From the NCBI RefSeq assembly GCF_001752365.1, contig NZ_MEIY01000001.1:671312-735311 (forward strand): DNA of 64,000 nucleotides. Direction: 5' to 3'. The first letter of the stretch is position 1, and each line of letters begins with the position of its first letter. The position numbers and the translations under genes were made by a program. This DNA is from Marinobacter sp. X15-166B (lineage in GTDB: Bacteria > Pseudomonadota > Gammaproteobacteria > Pseudomonadales > Oleiphilaceae). Shown in pieces: positions 19,191-28,656 of the stretch. Under the pieces are notes generated by a model, which saw only the letters and a program-made list of their open reading frames with translations, was not told where the DNA came from and made no database searches.

Positions 19191-19888
19191 GTCTGGTGCT
19201 CCCGGCCCATTGCGGCAAACAGCGCTATGTCTTTAATCAGCTTGGACACCCCGGCGAGCAGGATCAGCACCGAGCCAAGCAGCATCATCGCTTTCACGGG
19301 CCAATGCTGAATCCCCCAGGTTTCCACGGTGGTTTCGCCCATGGCGTAGGAATTGCGGAAAAAGGTCCAGGAGGTAATGACCATGGCCAACGCAAAAATG
19401 AAGAAAAACACCGAAGTGAAAATGTCCATGCCGACCCGGCCACGTTCAGGCAACAGGTTGTACATGACGTCCACCCGCACGTGGGCACCGTGCAGCAGGG
19501 CAAACGCGCCCGCCAGCAAGTACTGCATGCCCAGCAACAGGTAACTGGCCTCATGCACCCAGATGGTGGGCATGTTAAACAGGTAACGCATGATCACTTC
19601 GAAGAAATAAAAACACACCGCGTTGATGGTCCAGAAGGCAACAAACACCCCCGACTTTTCACTGATCCAGTCGACCACCCGGGTGAAACCGTTGCCTCTG
19701 AACTGCCGGTGGATCAGCGGGTCAACCCCCGCCTGGGTTTCCCCCATCACCGGGTGGGCCGCCGGCGGCTGGCCGCGCTTTCTTACTGCCCTGCGCTCCA
19801 AAGCCATCAGGATCAGCGGCATAATGGCCAGCCACCCCCAATACAACCAGTGGGGCATTACAAACCCAAAACCTTCAAGGTCAGACAT
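19187..19888 (-). CDS. dctQ: TRAP transporter small permease (DctQ, long FcbT2-like form)
   Basis: This 233-residue membrane protein has WISEKSGVFVAFWTINAVCFYFFEV-type helix sequence followed by EASYLLLGMQYLLAGAFALL and HVRVDVMYNLLP, the conserved DctQ core. An N-terminal extra helix makes it longer than typical DctQ, as in the FcbT2 subgroup that pairs with long DctM proteins. I use the ATG at 19888; a TTG at 19897 is in frame but less likely. It is coupled to dctM by an ATGA overlap. Confidence 0.9.
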   Translation of the reverse strand: MSDLEGFGFVMPHWLYWGWLAIMPLILMALERRAVRKRGQPPAAHPVMGETQAGVDPLIHRQFRGNGFTRVVDWISEKSGVFVAFWTINAVCFYFFEVIMRYLFNMPTIWVHEASYLLLGMQYLLAGAFALLHGAHVRVDVMYNLLPERGRVGMDIFTSVFFFIFALAMVITSWTFFRNSYAMGETTVETWGIQHWPVKAMMLLGSVLILLAGVSKLIKDIALFAAMGREHQT

Positions 19889-19962
19889 CAACCACAACCC
19901 CTGTCACGCCATGGGGAGGCGCCGGGCCTCCCCGTTTGTTACTGTCCCGGACCGGCTCGCGG

Positions 19963-21075
19963 TTACAGACCCTTGATGTCGTCTTCGCTGATATAGCCCA
20001 TGGTGTCGTTCATCATGTACTTGAGCTGCATGTCAAAAATGGCCCGGGCGTCCTTGTCCTTGTTGGCCCACTTGTACCACACCGGGATGGCCGCCTTGCG
20101 GAACCGCTGCAGGTCCTCCTGACTGAGCCGTGAAACCTTGCTGCCCGCTTCTTTGAATTTCTCCATGGCTTCGATGTTGCGCTGCTGAATGGTCTGGTAA
20201 TGGCGCTGGGAGTAATTCCTGACCTCATCCTCCACCAGCTGCTGCAACTTGGGGTCGAGTCTGTTCCAGGCCCGCAGATTGACCGTCAGATCCATCAAAT
20301 CCACCGGCTGGTAAACCGACATTACGCCGGGAGGCCCGAACAGAATGTTGTCGGTCACCTGGGCAAAGCCCAGTTCGTAGTTGACCGCGGGCCCCACGTA
20401 GTCGGCCGCGTCGATGGTGCCTTTTTCCAGTGCCGGGAAAATGTCCGACCCCGGCAGACTGACGGTGGAGACGCCGAATTGCTGGAACACCTCCGCGACC
20501 ATGCCGCCCGGCAGACGGATTTTCATGCCTTTCAGGTCATCCAGGCTGTTGACCGGATTCTTGGAGTGAATGATGTTGGCGTCGTGCTGGATCGGGCCGA
20601 CGTAAAACAGTCCGAATTTTTCGTAGATTTCCCGGGTTTTTTCCAGCATGCCCAGAGCGTAAAACATGGTGTCCCACTGGTGCGGTTGGTCCGGCCCGGC
20701 CGGGTAGGATGACAGGAACACCGACGCCGGTATTTTCCCGGACCAGTACAACGTGAACGGATTCATGCCCTGCAGCACGCCATTGCGCACCGAATCGAAC
20801 AGGGCGTTGTTATCGGCGGCCACCGCTTTGGCGGGGAACGGCTTGAAGATCAGCTCTCCGCCGCTCTTCTCCTCCATGCTGTTACACCATTCTTCGAACA
20901 GGTCGTAACCGACGGTTCCGGCATCCCATACCGACTGTATTTTCCAGGTGGTCGCGGCGTGAACCGGCGCACCGGTCAGCGTCATGCCGCCAATGGCGGC
21001 CGCGAAGGCAAGGGTTTTCAGCAAACGGCGGCGGGGGGTGACGCCCGCTGGGCGCCCGTGGTGATCAGTTGTCAT
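19963..21075 (-). CDS. dctP: TRAP transporter periplasmic solute-binding protein (DctP family)
   Basis: I place the start at the ATG at 21075, which has GGAG 8 nt upstream. The frame stays open further upstream but that part is non-family sequence. The 370-residue precursor has a twin-arginine-like RRRLLKTLAFAAA signal, with cleavage likely after VHAA, then TTWKIQSVWDAGTVGYDLFEE. Family motifs KGMKIRLPGGMVAEVFQQFG and AADYVGPAVNYELGFAQV follow; the conserved arginine in KIRLPGG contacts the ligand carboxylate in this family. It captures an organic acid in the periplasm for DctQM. It is the first gene of the operon with glcGDEF. Confidence 0.92.
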   Translation of the reverse strand: MTTDHHGRPAGVTPRRRLLKTLAFAAAIGGMTLTGAPVHAATTWKIQSVWDAGTVGYDLFEEWCNSMEEKSGGELIFKPFPAKAVAADNNALFDSVRNGVLQGMNPFTLYWSGKIPASVFLSSYPAGPDQPHQWDTMFYALGMLEKTREIYEKFGLFYVGPIQHDANIIHSKNPVNSLDDLKGMKIRLPGGMVAEVFQQFGVSTVSLPGSDIFPALEKGTIDAADYVGPAVNYELGFAQVTDNILFGPPGVMSVYQPVDLMDLTVNLRAWNRLDPKLQQLVEDEVRNYSQRHYQTIQQRNIEAMEKFKEAGSKVSRLSQEDLQRFRKAAIPVWYKWANKDKDARAIFDMQLKYMMNDTMGYISEDDIKGL

Positions 21076-21457
21076 TACCACATCTCCATGACTATTGTTG
21101 TTATTGAGGCCATCACGTGTTGTCGGTAGCGCAGCCAATACCGCTAACTTCAGCCACCGTCGACACATTCCTTGGTAAAGCCGGGAGCAACTATCCCCTA
21201 ATGTATAGGTGTGACTTTCACCATAGTCCAGTAACCCGTCCATCCAGGGTTGCGATAACGGCTGTGTTGCATGCGCGGTTCCGTGCCTGGCTATTGATTT
21301 TAGGCGCCGCAACCCGTACAACAGGCACTTTTTCGCGCGCCAGCCCCGGCGCAGCAGCCCCGACGTCACACTCAAAGCAATGGATCATTCATTGGATTGC
21401 CAATTTCGTGTACTGTTCCGTTACATGGCCGCAATCTGACAGCAGCAGGAGTCATTC
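21076..21457. other. Divergent intergenic region between the TRAP-glc operon and the aot operon
   Basis: These 382 nt separate two operons transcribed outwards and must hold both promoters. Near the plus-strand gene an AGGAG site sits 6 nt before the aotP start. I found no convincing paired -35 and -10 boxes for either side, no hairpin and no conserved small gene. An open minus-strand frame through the region continues into dctP but has no family similarity. Confidence 0.5.
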
Positions 21458-22228
21458 ATGGCGGAACAATCGCCTCTGATTTGCAGGGATATCTACAAAA
21501 CCTTCAACGAGCTTGAGGTTCTCAAAGGCATTTCGCTGGAGACCCGCAAAGGCGATGTGATTTCGCTCATCGGCAGCTCAGGTTCCGGCAAAAGTACCTT
21601 TTTGCGGTGCATCAATCTGCTGGAAACCCCCACCTCAGGCGACATCATCGTGCACGGCGACCCGGTCAGATTCACCCACAACCGCAAGGGCGACCGCATT
21701 CCCGCCGACAACCGCCAGGTGGAACTGATCCGCGCCAAGCTCTCCATGGTGTTTCAGGGTTTCAATCTGTGGTCCCACATGACGGTGCTGGAAAACATCA
21801 TTGAAGCCCCGGTTCATGTACTTAAAATACCCCGTAAAGAGGCCATCGAACGGGCCGAAGCCTACCTGAACAAGGTTGGCATCTACGAGCGTAAAGACTA
21901 CTATCCCGCGCAAATGTCCGGAGGCCAGCAGCAACGTGCCGCCATTGCCCGGGCACTGGCGATGGAGCCGGAAGTCATGCTGTTTGACGAGCCCACCTCC
22001 GCCCTCGATCCGGAGCTGGTGGGGGAAGTGCTCAAGGTCATGCAGGGCCTCGCGGAAGAAGGCCGCACCATGATCGTGGTGACCCATGAAATGGCCTTTG
22101 CCCGCGACGTGTCCAATCAGGTGCTGTTTCTGCACCAGGGCATCATTGAGGAACAGGGTTCACCGGACAAAGTGTTCGACAACCCGGATTCCGAACGCAT
22201 GAAACAGTTTCTGACCCCCAAATTTTGA
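21458..22228 (+). CDS. aotP: Polar amino-acid ABC transporter ATPase (arginine/ornithine type)
   Basis: This 256-residue ABC ATPase has Walker [10 protein letters not shown], the Q-loop MVFQGFNLW, the signature MSGGQQQR, Walker [14 protein letters not shown] and the switch His in VVTHEM. The insertion [18 protein letters not shown] is typical of the HisP/AotP subgroup. It powers uptake of basic amino acids. It is the first gene of a plus-strand operon aotP-aotJ-aotQ-aotM-astE; in Pseudomonas the order is J-Q-M then P. Arginine or ornithine as substrate is inferred from the astE and ast neighbours. Confidence 0.92.
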   Translation: MAEQSPLICRDIYKTFNELEVLKGISLETRKGDVISLIGSSGSGKSTFLRCINLLETPTSGDIIVHGDPVRFTHNRKGDRIPADNRQVELIRAKLSMVFQGFNLWSHMTVLENIIEAPVHVLKIPRKEAIERAEAYLNKVGIYERKDYYPAQMSGGQQQRAAIARALAMEPEVMLFDEPTSALDPELVGEVLKVMQGLAEEGRTMIVVTHEMAFARDVSNQVLFLHQGIIEEQGSPDKVFDNPDSERMKQFLTPKF

Positions 22229-22335
22229 GTGCGATTTCAAGTCTGTAGAGGCTGGCGGGCGACGACGGAGCAAGCCGGTGCTATCTTACAGATCAGGTTG
22301 TCATATTCTGTGTCAAACCACTGGAGTAGAAAGCA

Positions 22336-23091
22336 ATGAAAAAACTGATTGTTGCGGCCGGTTGTGCACTGGCTGTCATGGCGGGCGCGGTGCAGGCCAA
22401 AGACTGGAAAGACATTCGTATCGCGTTTGACGTGCCCTACGAGCCGTTCGAATACATGACCCCGGATGGCGAACTGACCGGGTTCGAAGTGGATCTGGCC
22501 CGCGCCATGTGCGAAGAACTGGAGGCCAACTGCGAATTCGTGGTGCAGGCATGGGACGGCATGATCCCCGGTCTGCTGGCGCGCAAATTCGACGCCATCA
22601 TGTCGTCCATGTCGATCACCCCCGAGCGTGCGGAGCGGGTGCTGTTCTCCGAGCCGTACTACATCACCCCGGGTGGCTGGTTTGCCCGTGAAAACTTCAA
22701 CACCGATGTCACCGATAAAGAGGCCATGAAAGGCAAGGTAGTCGGCGTGCAGCGCGGCACCACCATGGACACCTTTGTGACCAATGAACTCAGTGGCGTG
22801 GTTACCGTCAAGCGTTACACCACCGCCGATGACATGGTGCTGGATCTGGAAGGCCAGCGTCTGGACGTGGTGTTTGTCGATTACCCGGTCGGCGAACAGA
22901 CCTTGTTGTCCCGTGACGGATTCAAGGAAGTCGGCGAAGCGGTCAAACTGGGCGACGGCGTTGCCGTGGCCATGCGCAAGCGTGACAAAGATCTGGCCGA
23001 GAGCGTCAACGCGGCCCTGCGCAAGCTGAAAGAAGATGGCACCTACGACACCATCATGAAGAAATACTTTTCCTACGACATCAAATTGTAA
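22336..23091 (+). CDS. aotJ: Periplasmic arginine/ornithine-type binding protein
   Basis: This 251-residue precursor has a cleavable signal (MKKLIVAAGCALAVMAGAVQA) and the family-3 amino-acid binding fold. Key segments are IAFDVPYEPFEYM, LTGFEVDLARAMCEEL, WDGMIPGLLARKFDAIMSSM and ITPERAERVLFSEPYY. The acidic and aromatic residues in the ligand region fit basic amino acids, as in HisJ and AotJ. It starts 107 nt after aotP. The substrate assignment is by family and neighbourhood, not by a unique motif. Confidence 0.9.
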   Translation: MKKLIVAAGCALAVMAGAVQAKDWKDIRIAFDVPYEPFEYMTPDGELTGFEVDLARAMCEELEANCEFVVQAWDGMIPGLLARKFDAIMSSMSITPERAERVLFSEPYYITPGGWFARENFNTDVTDKEAMKGKVVGVQRGTTMDTFVTNELSGVVTVKRYTTADDMVLDLEGQRLDVVFVDYPVGEQTLLSRDGFKEVGEAVKLGDGVAVAMRKRDKDLAESVNAALRKLKEDGTYDTIMKKYFSYDIKL

Positions 23092-23145
23092 ACACCGCCA
23101 AGGGGTGGCTGCGTCTGCAGTCGCCCCTGAAACCCGGAACACCGC

Positions 23146-23850
23146 ATGCTCGATCTTAAAGGTTATGGCCCGTCACTGCTTGAAGGCGCTATTGTCACCA
23201 TTGAACTCGCCTTCATGTCGTTGGCGCTGGCACTGGCGCTGGGGCTGATCGGGGCAACCTCCAAACTTTCCCAAAACCGTTTGCTGGCAGGCGCAGCGAC
23301 CACCTACACCACGCTGATTCGCGGCGTCCCTGACCTGGTGATGATGCTGCTGTTTTATTACGGCGGCCAGGTGATGGTGAACAATCTGTCGGATTACCTT
23401 TACGACGCTTACGACATCGATTTCTTTTTCCAGTTCGACCCGTTTATCTCCGGCGTACTCACCATCGGGCTGATTTTTGGCGCCTACATGACCGAAACCT
23501 TTCGCGGCGCTTTTCTGGCGGTCGATACCGGTCAGGTGGAAGCCGCCAAGGCCTATGGGTTCAGTCGCTGGCACACCTTCAGACGGGTGATGATTCCGCA
23601 AATGCTGCGCCACGCCTTGCCCGGCATCGGCAACAACTGGCAGGTGCTGCTGAAAACCACCGCGCTGGTGTCCATTATCGGCCTCACCGACATGGTCCGC
23701 GTGGCCGAGCAGGCCGCCAAGGCGGAGCGCTCGCCATTTCTGTTTTTCATCCCGGTAGCGCTGGTGTATCTGGCCCTCACGGCAGGCTCTGAATTGTTCA
23801 TCAAGTGGCTCGACAAACGGGCCAACGTCGGCGTTGTGAAGGGAGAATGA
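23146..23850 (+). CDS. aotQ: Polar amino-acid ABC transporter permease (AotQ/HisQ-like)
   Basis: This 234-residue inner-membrane protein starts MLDLKGYGPSLLEGAIVTIE. It has the HisMQ-family EAA loop QVEAAKAYGFSRWHTFRRVMIPQMLRHALPG (partly quoted as QVEAAKAYGFSRWHTF), which contacts the ATPase. About five membrane segments are visible, including LTAGSELFIKWLD near the end. It pairs with the next gene as a heterodimeric permease. Its stop overlaps an in-frame ATG of the next gene. Confidence 0.92.
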   Translation: MLDLKGYGPSLLEGAIVTIELAFMSLALALALGLIGATSKLSQNRLLAGAATTYTTLIRGVPDLVMMLLFYYGGQVMVNNLSDYLYDAYDIDFFFQFDPFISGVLTIGLIFGAYMTETFRGAFLAVDTGQVEAAKAYGFSRWHTFRRVMIPQMLRHALPGIGNNWQVLLKTTALVSIIGLTDMVRVAEQAAKAERSPFLFFIPVALVYLALTAGSELFIKWLDKRANVGVVKGE

Positions 23851-23852
23851 CC

Positions 23853-24575
23853 ATGCCCGAATTTATCGCCACGTGGCTCAATCAGAACGACATATTTAAC
23901 GCCCTGACCGTGCTGCACTACTGGGACGGCCTGGTGACCACGGTGCAGCTGGTGTTCCTGTCGCTGCTGCTGGGGCTGGTGATGGCGCTGCCCCTGGCCA
24001 TCCTCAGAACCTCCAAAAACTGGCTGATATCCGGCCCGGTGTGGCTCTATACCTACCTGTTTCGTGGCACCCCGCTGCTGATCCAGCTGTACATCATCTA
24101 CTATGGGATTGCCCAGATTCACGGCATTCAGGACACCTTCTGGTGGCTGATCTTCCGCGAGCCCTTCTACCCGGCGTTGCTGGCGTTCACGCTGAATACC
24201 GCCGCCTATACCACCGAAATCATCCGGGGCTCGATTGTGGCCACCCCCGCCGGTGAAATTGAGGCCGCCAAGGCTTACGGGATGAGTTGGGCTTTGCGCC
24301 TGCGGCGCATTGTGTTGCCCAGTGCGGCCCGGCGTGCGGTGCAGGCCTACTCCAACGAGGTCATTTTCATGTTGCACGCCAGCGCGATTGCCAGCGTGGT
24401 CACCATCGTCGATCTGACCGGGGCGGCGCGCAACATCTACTCGCGGTTTTACGCCCCGTTCGAGGCGTTCATTGCGGTCGCCCTGTTGTACATGGCGCTG
24501 ACCTTCTTGCTGGTATACGCGTTCCGGCGACTGGAAAGCCGCCTGCTCCGACACCAGCATCCGGCAGGCAGCTGA
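23853..24575 (+). CDS. aotM: Polar amino-acid ABC transporter permease (AotM/HisM-like)
   Basis: This 240-residue permease starts MPEFIATWLNQNDIFNAL and has the EAA loop EIEAAKAYGMSWALRLRR. FRGTPLLIQLYIIYYG is the typical N-terminal signature of HisM proteins. I chose the second ATG (23853) because GGGAG lies 7 nt upstream of it; the ATG at 23847 is only one base from that site. It completes the basic amino-acid importer with aotQ. astE follows after 13 nt. Confidence 0.92.
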   Translation: MPEFIATWLNQNDIFNALTVLHYWDGLVTTVQLVFLSLLLGLVMALPLAILRTSKNWLISGPVWLYTYLFRGTPLLIQLYIIYYGIAQIHGIQDTFWWLIFREPFYPALLAFTLNTAAYTTEIIRGSIVATPAGEIEAAKAYGMSWALRLRRIVLPSAARRAVQAYSNEVIFMLHASAIASVVTIVDLTGAARNIYSRFYAPFEAFIAVALLYMALTFLLVYAFRRLESRLLRHQHPAGS

Positions 24576-24588
24576 ACCTGGGGGCGGT

Positions 24589-25617
24589 ATGGGCGGGTCG
24601 GCACGCAAGGCGTTATTTGGCAGTCACCGTCACTGGTTAAGCCACACCCTGGCCCATGCCCAGCAGCCAGCCCCGCCTGGTCAGACAACCCTCAAGGATG
24701 GCACCCGTCTGCGGCTCGCGGCGACCGGGGTACTGGAAATAACGCCTCCGCAGCCCCACAGTACCGACCCGGCACTGATTGTTTCCGCCGGCATTCATGG
24801 CAATGAAACCGCCCCCATCGAGGTATTAAACGCCTTGGTGGACGAGCTGCTGCGGGGCGCGTGGCAAGCCCGGCGGGCCACCCTGTTACTGCTGGGCAAC
24901 CCGCCAGCCATGGTCGCCGGCGAGCGTTTCATTGAGCACAACCTCAACCGTCTGTTTGCCGGTGCCCATCAGCGCGCACCCTTCGCGGGCAGCGCCGAAG
25001 CCCGCCGGGCGGAGGCTCTGGAAAGCGTGTGCCGGCGCTTTGCCAGCGGCCGCAGCACCCTCACCCATTACGATTTGCACACCGCCATCCGGCCTTCCGC
25101 GCGGGAGAAATTTGCCCTCTATCCATTTGTCGCCGGCCGGCAATTACCCGACCGGCAAAAAGCCTTCTTGCTGGAAGCCGGGGTCAACACTGTGCTGCTG
25201 CAGAACCGGGCCGGCACCACTTTCTCCTCGTTTACCTCATCCCATCTGGGGGCCGAAAGCCTGACCATCGAGCTCGGCAAAGTGCATCCCTTCGGCCAGA
25301 ACGATCTGCGCCGGCTGGGCGGCATCTGGCAGGCCCTGCGGCGGCTGATCGGCGATCAGCCAGCACCGCCCCTTCCTCCCGGCCCGACTCTGACCGAGTT
25401 CGAGGTGATCCATGAAATCATTAACACCGGGCCCGGGTTCGTGCTGCACATTCCCGATGACGCCGCCAACTTCACCAGTTACCCGCCCGGCACCCTGATC
25501 TGGCAGGACGCAACTGAACGTTACCGGGTCGGCGAGCGCCCGGAGGCGATTGTGTTTCCCAACCGTCAGGTACCGGTCGGCCAGCGGGCGGGCCTGTTGG
25601 TGCGGGTCTGCCGATAA
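24589..25617 (+). CDS. astE: Succinylglutamate desuccinylase
   Basis: This 342-residue M14-like zinc hydrolase has zinc ligands His70 and Glu73 in GIHGNETAP and His164 in DLHTAI. Glu228 in LTIELGKV is the probable general base. It catalyses the last step of the arginine succinyltransferase pathway, splitting N-succinylglutamate into succinate and glutamate. Unusually it sits in the transporter operon, 13 nt after aotM, and is more than 4.8 kb and a strand switch away from astB. The length is normal for the family. Confidence 0.95.
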   Translation: MGGSARKALFGSHRHWLSHTLAHAQQPAPPGQTTLKDGTRLRLAATGVLEITPPQPHSTDPALIVSAGIHGNETAPIEVLNALVDELLRGAWQARRATLLLLGNPPAMVAGERFIEHNLNRLFAGAHQRAPFAGSAEARRAEALESVCRRFASGRSTLTHYDLHTAIRPSAREKFALYPFVAGRQLPDRQKAFLLEAGVNTVLLQNRAGTTFSSFTSSHLGAESLTIELGKVHPFGQNDLRRLGGIWQALRRLIGDQPAPPLPPGPTLTEFEVIHEIINTGPGFVLHIPDDAANFTSYPPGTLIWQDATERYRVGERPEAIVFPNRQVPVGQRAGLLVRVCR

Positions 25618-25629
25618 CCGCCCGGTGGC

Positions 25630-28600
25630 TCAGGCGGGCGCGTTTGCGGTTGCGGCAACCGGGCCGGGAATCACTCTGGTGCAAACCGCTGGCACCACCA
25701 GCAGGGTGAGCACGGTGGACGCCAGCAGCCCGGAAATGATCGCCCAGGCCATGGGCGGCCACAAGGTGGACGACGAGAACGCCAGCGGCAGCAATCCCGC
25801 CACGGTGGTGGCGGTGGTCAGCAGGATGGGACGGGTGCGCTGCTCCACAGCGCTTCGCACCGCCGCGCGCACATCGTCGCCCCGGGCCAGTCGCCGGTCC
25901 ATCACATCCAGCAACACAATGGCGTTGTTGACCACAATGCCCACCAGTGCGATCACCCCCAGCAAGGACTGGAACCCGAAGGGCGAGCCCGACAGCACCA
26001 GCCCGGGGAAAATCCCCACCGTCGCCAGCGGCACCGTCAGCAGAATGATGCCGACCCGGCGGAAAGAGTTGAACTGCAGGATCAGAAAGAACAACAGCAG
26101 CAAAATACCAATGGGCGCCGAGGTTAGCAGCGCCAGATTGGCGTCATCCGAGCCTTCGGAATCACCGCCAAACTCCAGCCGGCTGCCAGCGGGCAGCGGG
26201 CGTTCGGCCAGCGCGGCTTTGAGACCACCCAGCGCCTGGCTGAAACTGTAACCGGGCAACAAATTGGCGGTCACCGTGTGCACCCGGGCCCCATTGCGCA
26301 GGTAATGGGAGGCCGACTCCCAGCTGGTGCTCACCGAGGCAATCGCCGCCAGCGGCACCGACTGGCCCCGGGCGTCGTAGATGTTGGCGGACAGCAGCCG
26401 TGCCAGGGGCAGAGCGGTTCCCTCGGGGGAACGCAACACCAACGGAATCGGATCACTTTCCTGGCGGTACTGCTCCGCCACTACCCCAAAGCTGTGCCCG
26501 TAGAGGCTGCGGGCCACGTCGGCACGATCGATGCCGTAGCGCGCGGCACTGGCATCATCCACCATGATGCCGATACTGGGCACACCTATATCCAGATCGT
26601 GGCGCACGTCGACCGCTCCGGCAACCTGGCGCAGCTCCCGGTAGATGCGCGTGGTCACCTGCGCCCGGGTGGCGTCGTCCACGTGGAACACGCGCACCTC
26701 AACCGGCGCCGCCCGGGGCGGCCCCTGCCCCAGAATGCCCACCGTCAGTTCCAGTTCTGGCAAGGCCGTAGCCGCGTGGTGCCGGATCCAGTTGACCAGC
26801 CCCTCGGTGTGCGCCAGGGTCGGTGCCTCGATCACCAGCCGCCCCCGGTTGGGGGCCTGCGGCGAACTCATCAGGTTGTAATAAAAGCTGGGACCGGTGA
26901 AACCCACAAAACGATGAACCTGCAAGGCCTCTGGCCGGGTGCGTATCGCGCGCTCCAGCTCGGCGGCAACGGCGGCGGTGTGTTGCTGATCGGTGCCTTC
27001 GGGCAGGTGCAACTCCACCACCACCTGAGGCCGGTCGGCGTTGGGGAAAAACTGCTGTTTCATGAACGGTGTCATCCCCAGACTCAGGGCAACCAGCGCC
27101 GCCCCCAGAAGGATCAGGCGTCGCGGCCGGGTGACCACCAGCTCGCCCAGCACCCGCGCCAGACCGGCCACCGGATCACGCCGGCTTGCCCTGCCCGGGC
27201 GCAACAACCGCGCCGCCAGCAAGGGCACCACGGAGATGGCCAGCAGGTAACTGATCGACAGGGTCAGCATGATCATCACCGGCACGCCGCGGGTAAAATC
27301 TGCGGTGCTGCCCTTGGACAGCAGCAGAGGCGTAAAGGCCGCCAACGTGGTGCCGGTGGACGCCCCGAGGGGCCCCGCCAGTTCCCTGACCGCGTGGCTG
27401 AACGCGTCCAGCCGGCGCGTCCCGGCGTCCAGACGGGTCTGAATGTTTTCCACCATGACTATGGCGTTGTCGATCAGAATGCCCAGAGAAATAACCATGC
27501 CGATCACGGCGATCTGATGCAGCACCCCGCCCCCGAGGTCGTACAAACCCACGCTGATCAGCGCCACCATGGGCAGGATGGATGCCACCAACAGCCCCAT
27601 GCGGACGCCCATCCCCGTGCAAACCACGGCGACGATGATCAGCACCGACAACACCAGGCTCCACGCCAGACTAGTCAGGCGCTGCTCGACCTGGTCGGGC
27701 TGGAAAAACATTTCCTGCAGCGTCAGCGGGGCAAATTCCGCCCGTACCTGCGCCAGCCGCGCCCTTACCTGCTGGCCGAAACGGATCGCATCGGTGGTAT
27801 CTTCCGCCATCATCAGTGACAGCAATACCACCCGCTCGCCATCAAACCAGGCTTCCGGGCTGTGCGGCTCGACCGGCCCCCGCCAGACCTCGGCGGCGAC
27901 TGCCAGCGGCACCTGTGAGCCATCGGGCAACTGCAGAGGCGTGGCACTGACGGCATCAATGTCGCTGAACTCACTGTTGGGCAGTATCGATAAGCGCCGG
28001 CCATTGATGACCACAAACCCCCCGGGCAGGGTCTGATTGCGGCGTGCAAGGGTGTCCAGCACCCCGGCCGGGGATATCCCGAGCCGAAAAAGCGCGGCAT
28101 CGTCCAGCGCCAGGGTAATCTGCTCGTCACTGTCACCGGTAATTTCGATGCGCGACAGTCCCGGCACGTCCGCCAGCGCCCCCTTGAGGCGGTCAGCGGC
28201 TTTCGACAACTCGGTTATCGAGGGCGAACCGCCCACCGCCAGCACAATCGCCGGGGTGTCGATCAGCCGGTCGTCCAGTGACATGCCCCCGACCCCGGCG
28301 GGAAACTCCAGACGGGCCCGTTCCATAGCCTGACGCACCCGGTCCCAGGCGGGGTCGGTGGCGTAAATGGTGTCGTCCAGGCGCACCCGGATAATGGCAA
28401 CCCCGGTACGGGCGATGGCGTTGGTGTACTCCACCTCTTCCACCTGACGCAATTCGTCCACCAGCGGCTTGACCAGCAAACGCTCGACCGCGTCGGCGCT
28501 GGTGCCCGGGTAGGCGACAGTAATCAAACCAACCCGCTGGGGAAACGAGGGATCTTCCTGGCGCGGCATGGTGGCGTAGGCGGCCAGACCCAGCAGACAC

Positions 28601-28656
28601 AACATGGTCACCACCATGCCCAGCAGCCGCTGGGCACGCAACAGCCGGGCGGTCAC
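25630..28656 (-). CDS. RND-family efflux transporter, inner-membrane pump
   Basis: This 1008-residue protein has the RND layout: an N-terminal helix, a large periplasmic loop, six helices, a second loop and six more helices. MPRQEDPSFPQRVGLITVAYPG and the TM4 segment LGILIDNAIVMVENI, with the proton-relay aspartate, identify an AcrB/MdtB-type subgroup without many characterised members. It exports lipophilic compounds or drugs together with the adjacent adaptor. It starts with GTG at 28656, overlapping the adaptor stop. No outer-membrane channel gene is nearby, so a shared TolC is presumed. Confidence 0.92.
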   Translation of the reverse strand: MTARLLRAQRLLGMVVTMLCLLGLAAYATMPRQEDPSFPQRVGLITVAYPGTSADAVERLLVKPLVDELRQVEEVEYTNAIARTGVAIIRVRLDDTIYATDPAWDRVRQAMERARLEFPAGVGGMSLDDRLIDTPAIVLAVGGSPSITELSKAADRLKGALADVPGLSRIEITGDSDEQITLALDDAALFRLGISPAGVLDTLARRNQTLPGGFVVINGRRLSILPNSEFSDIDAVSATPLQLPDGSQVPLAVAAEVWRGPVEPHSPEAWFDGERVVLLSLMMAEDTTDAIRFGQQVRARLAQVRAEFAPLTLQEMFFQPDQVEQRLTSLAWSLVLSVLIIVAVVCTGMGVRMGLLVASILPMVALISVGLYDLGGGVLHQIAVIGMVISLGILIDNAIVMVENIQTRLDAGTRRLDAFSHAVRELAGPLGASTGTTLAAFTPLLLSKGSTADFTRGVPVMIMLTLSISYLLAISVVPLLAARLLRPGRASRRDPVAGLARVLGELVVTRPRRLILLGAALVALSLGMTPFMKQQFFPNADRPQVVVELHLPEGTDQQHTAAVAAELERAIRTRPEALQVHRFVGFTGPSFYYNLMSSPQAPNRGRLVIEAPTLAHTEGLVNWIRHHAATALPELELTVGILGQGPPRAAPVEVRVFHVDDATRAQVTTRIYRELRQVAGAVDVRHDLDIGVPSIGIMVDDASAARYGIDRADVARSLYGHSFGVVAEQYRQESDPIPLVLRSPEGTALPLARLLSANIYDARGQSVPLAAIASVSTSWESASHYLRNGARVHTVTANLLPGYSFSQALGGLKAALAERPLPAGSRLEFGGDSEGSDDANLALLTSAPIGILLLLFFLILQFNSFRRVGIILLTVPLATVGIFPGLVLSGSPFGFQSLLGVIALVGIVVNNAIVLLDVMDRRLARGDDVRAAVRSAVEQRTRPILLTTATTVAGLLPLAFSSSTLWPPMAWAIISGLLASTVLTLLVVPAVCTRVIPGPVAATANAPA

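Noticed and set aside
24589..25617. General zinc carboxypeptidase instead of AstE
   Set aside because: The HGNE motif, length, and location with arginine transport and ast genes favour succinylglutamate desuccinylase.
26278..27819. 513-residue plus-strand frame opposite the RND pump
   Set aside because: It is antisense to a clearly coding gene, is rich in His, Gln, Gly and Arg, and has no recognisable domain.
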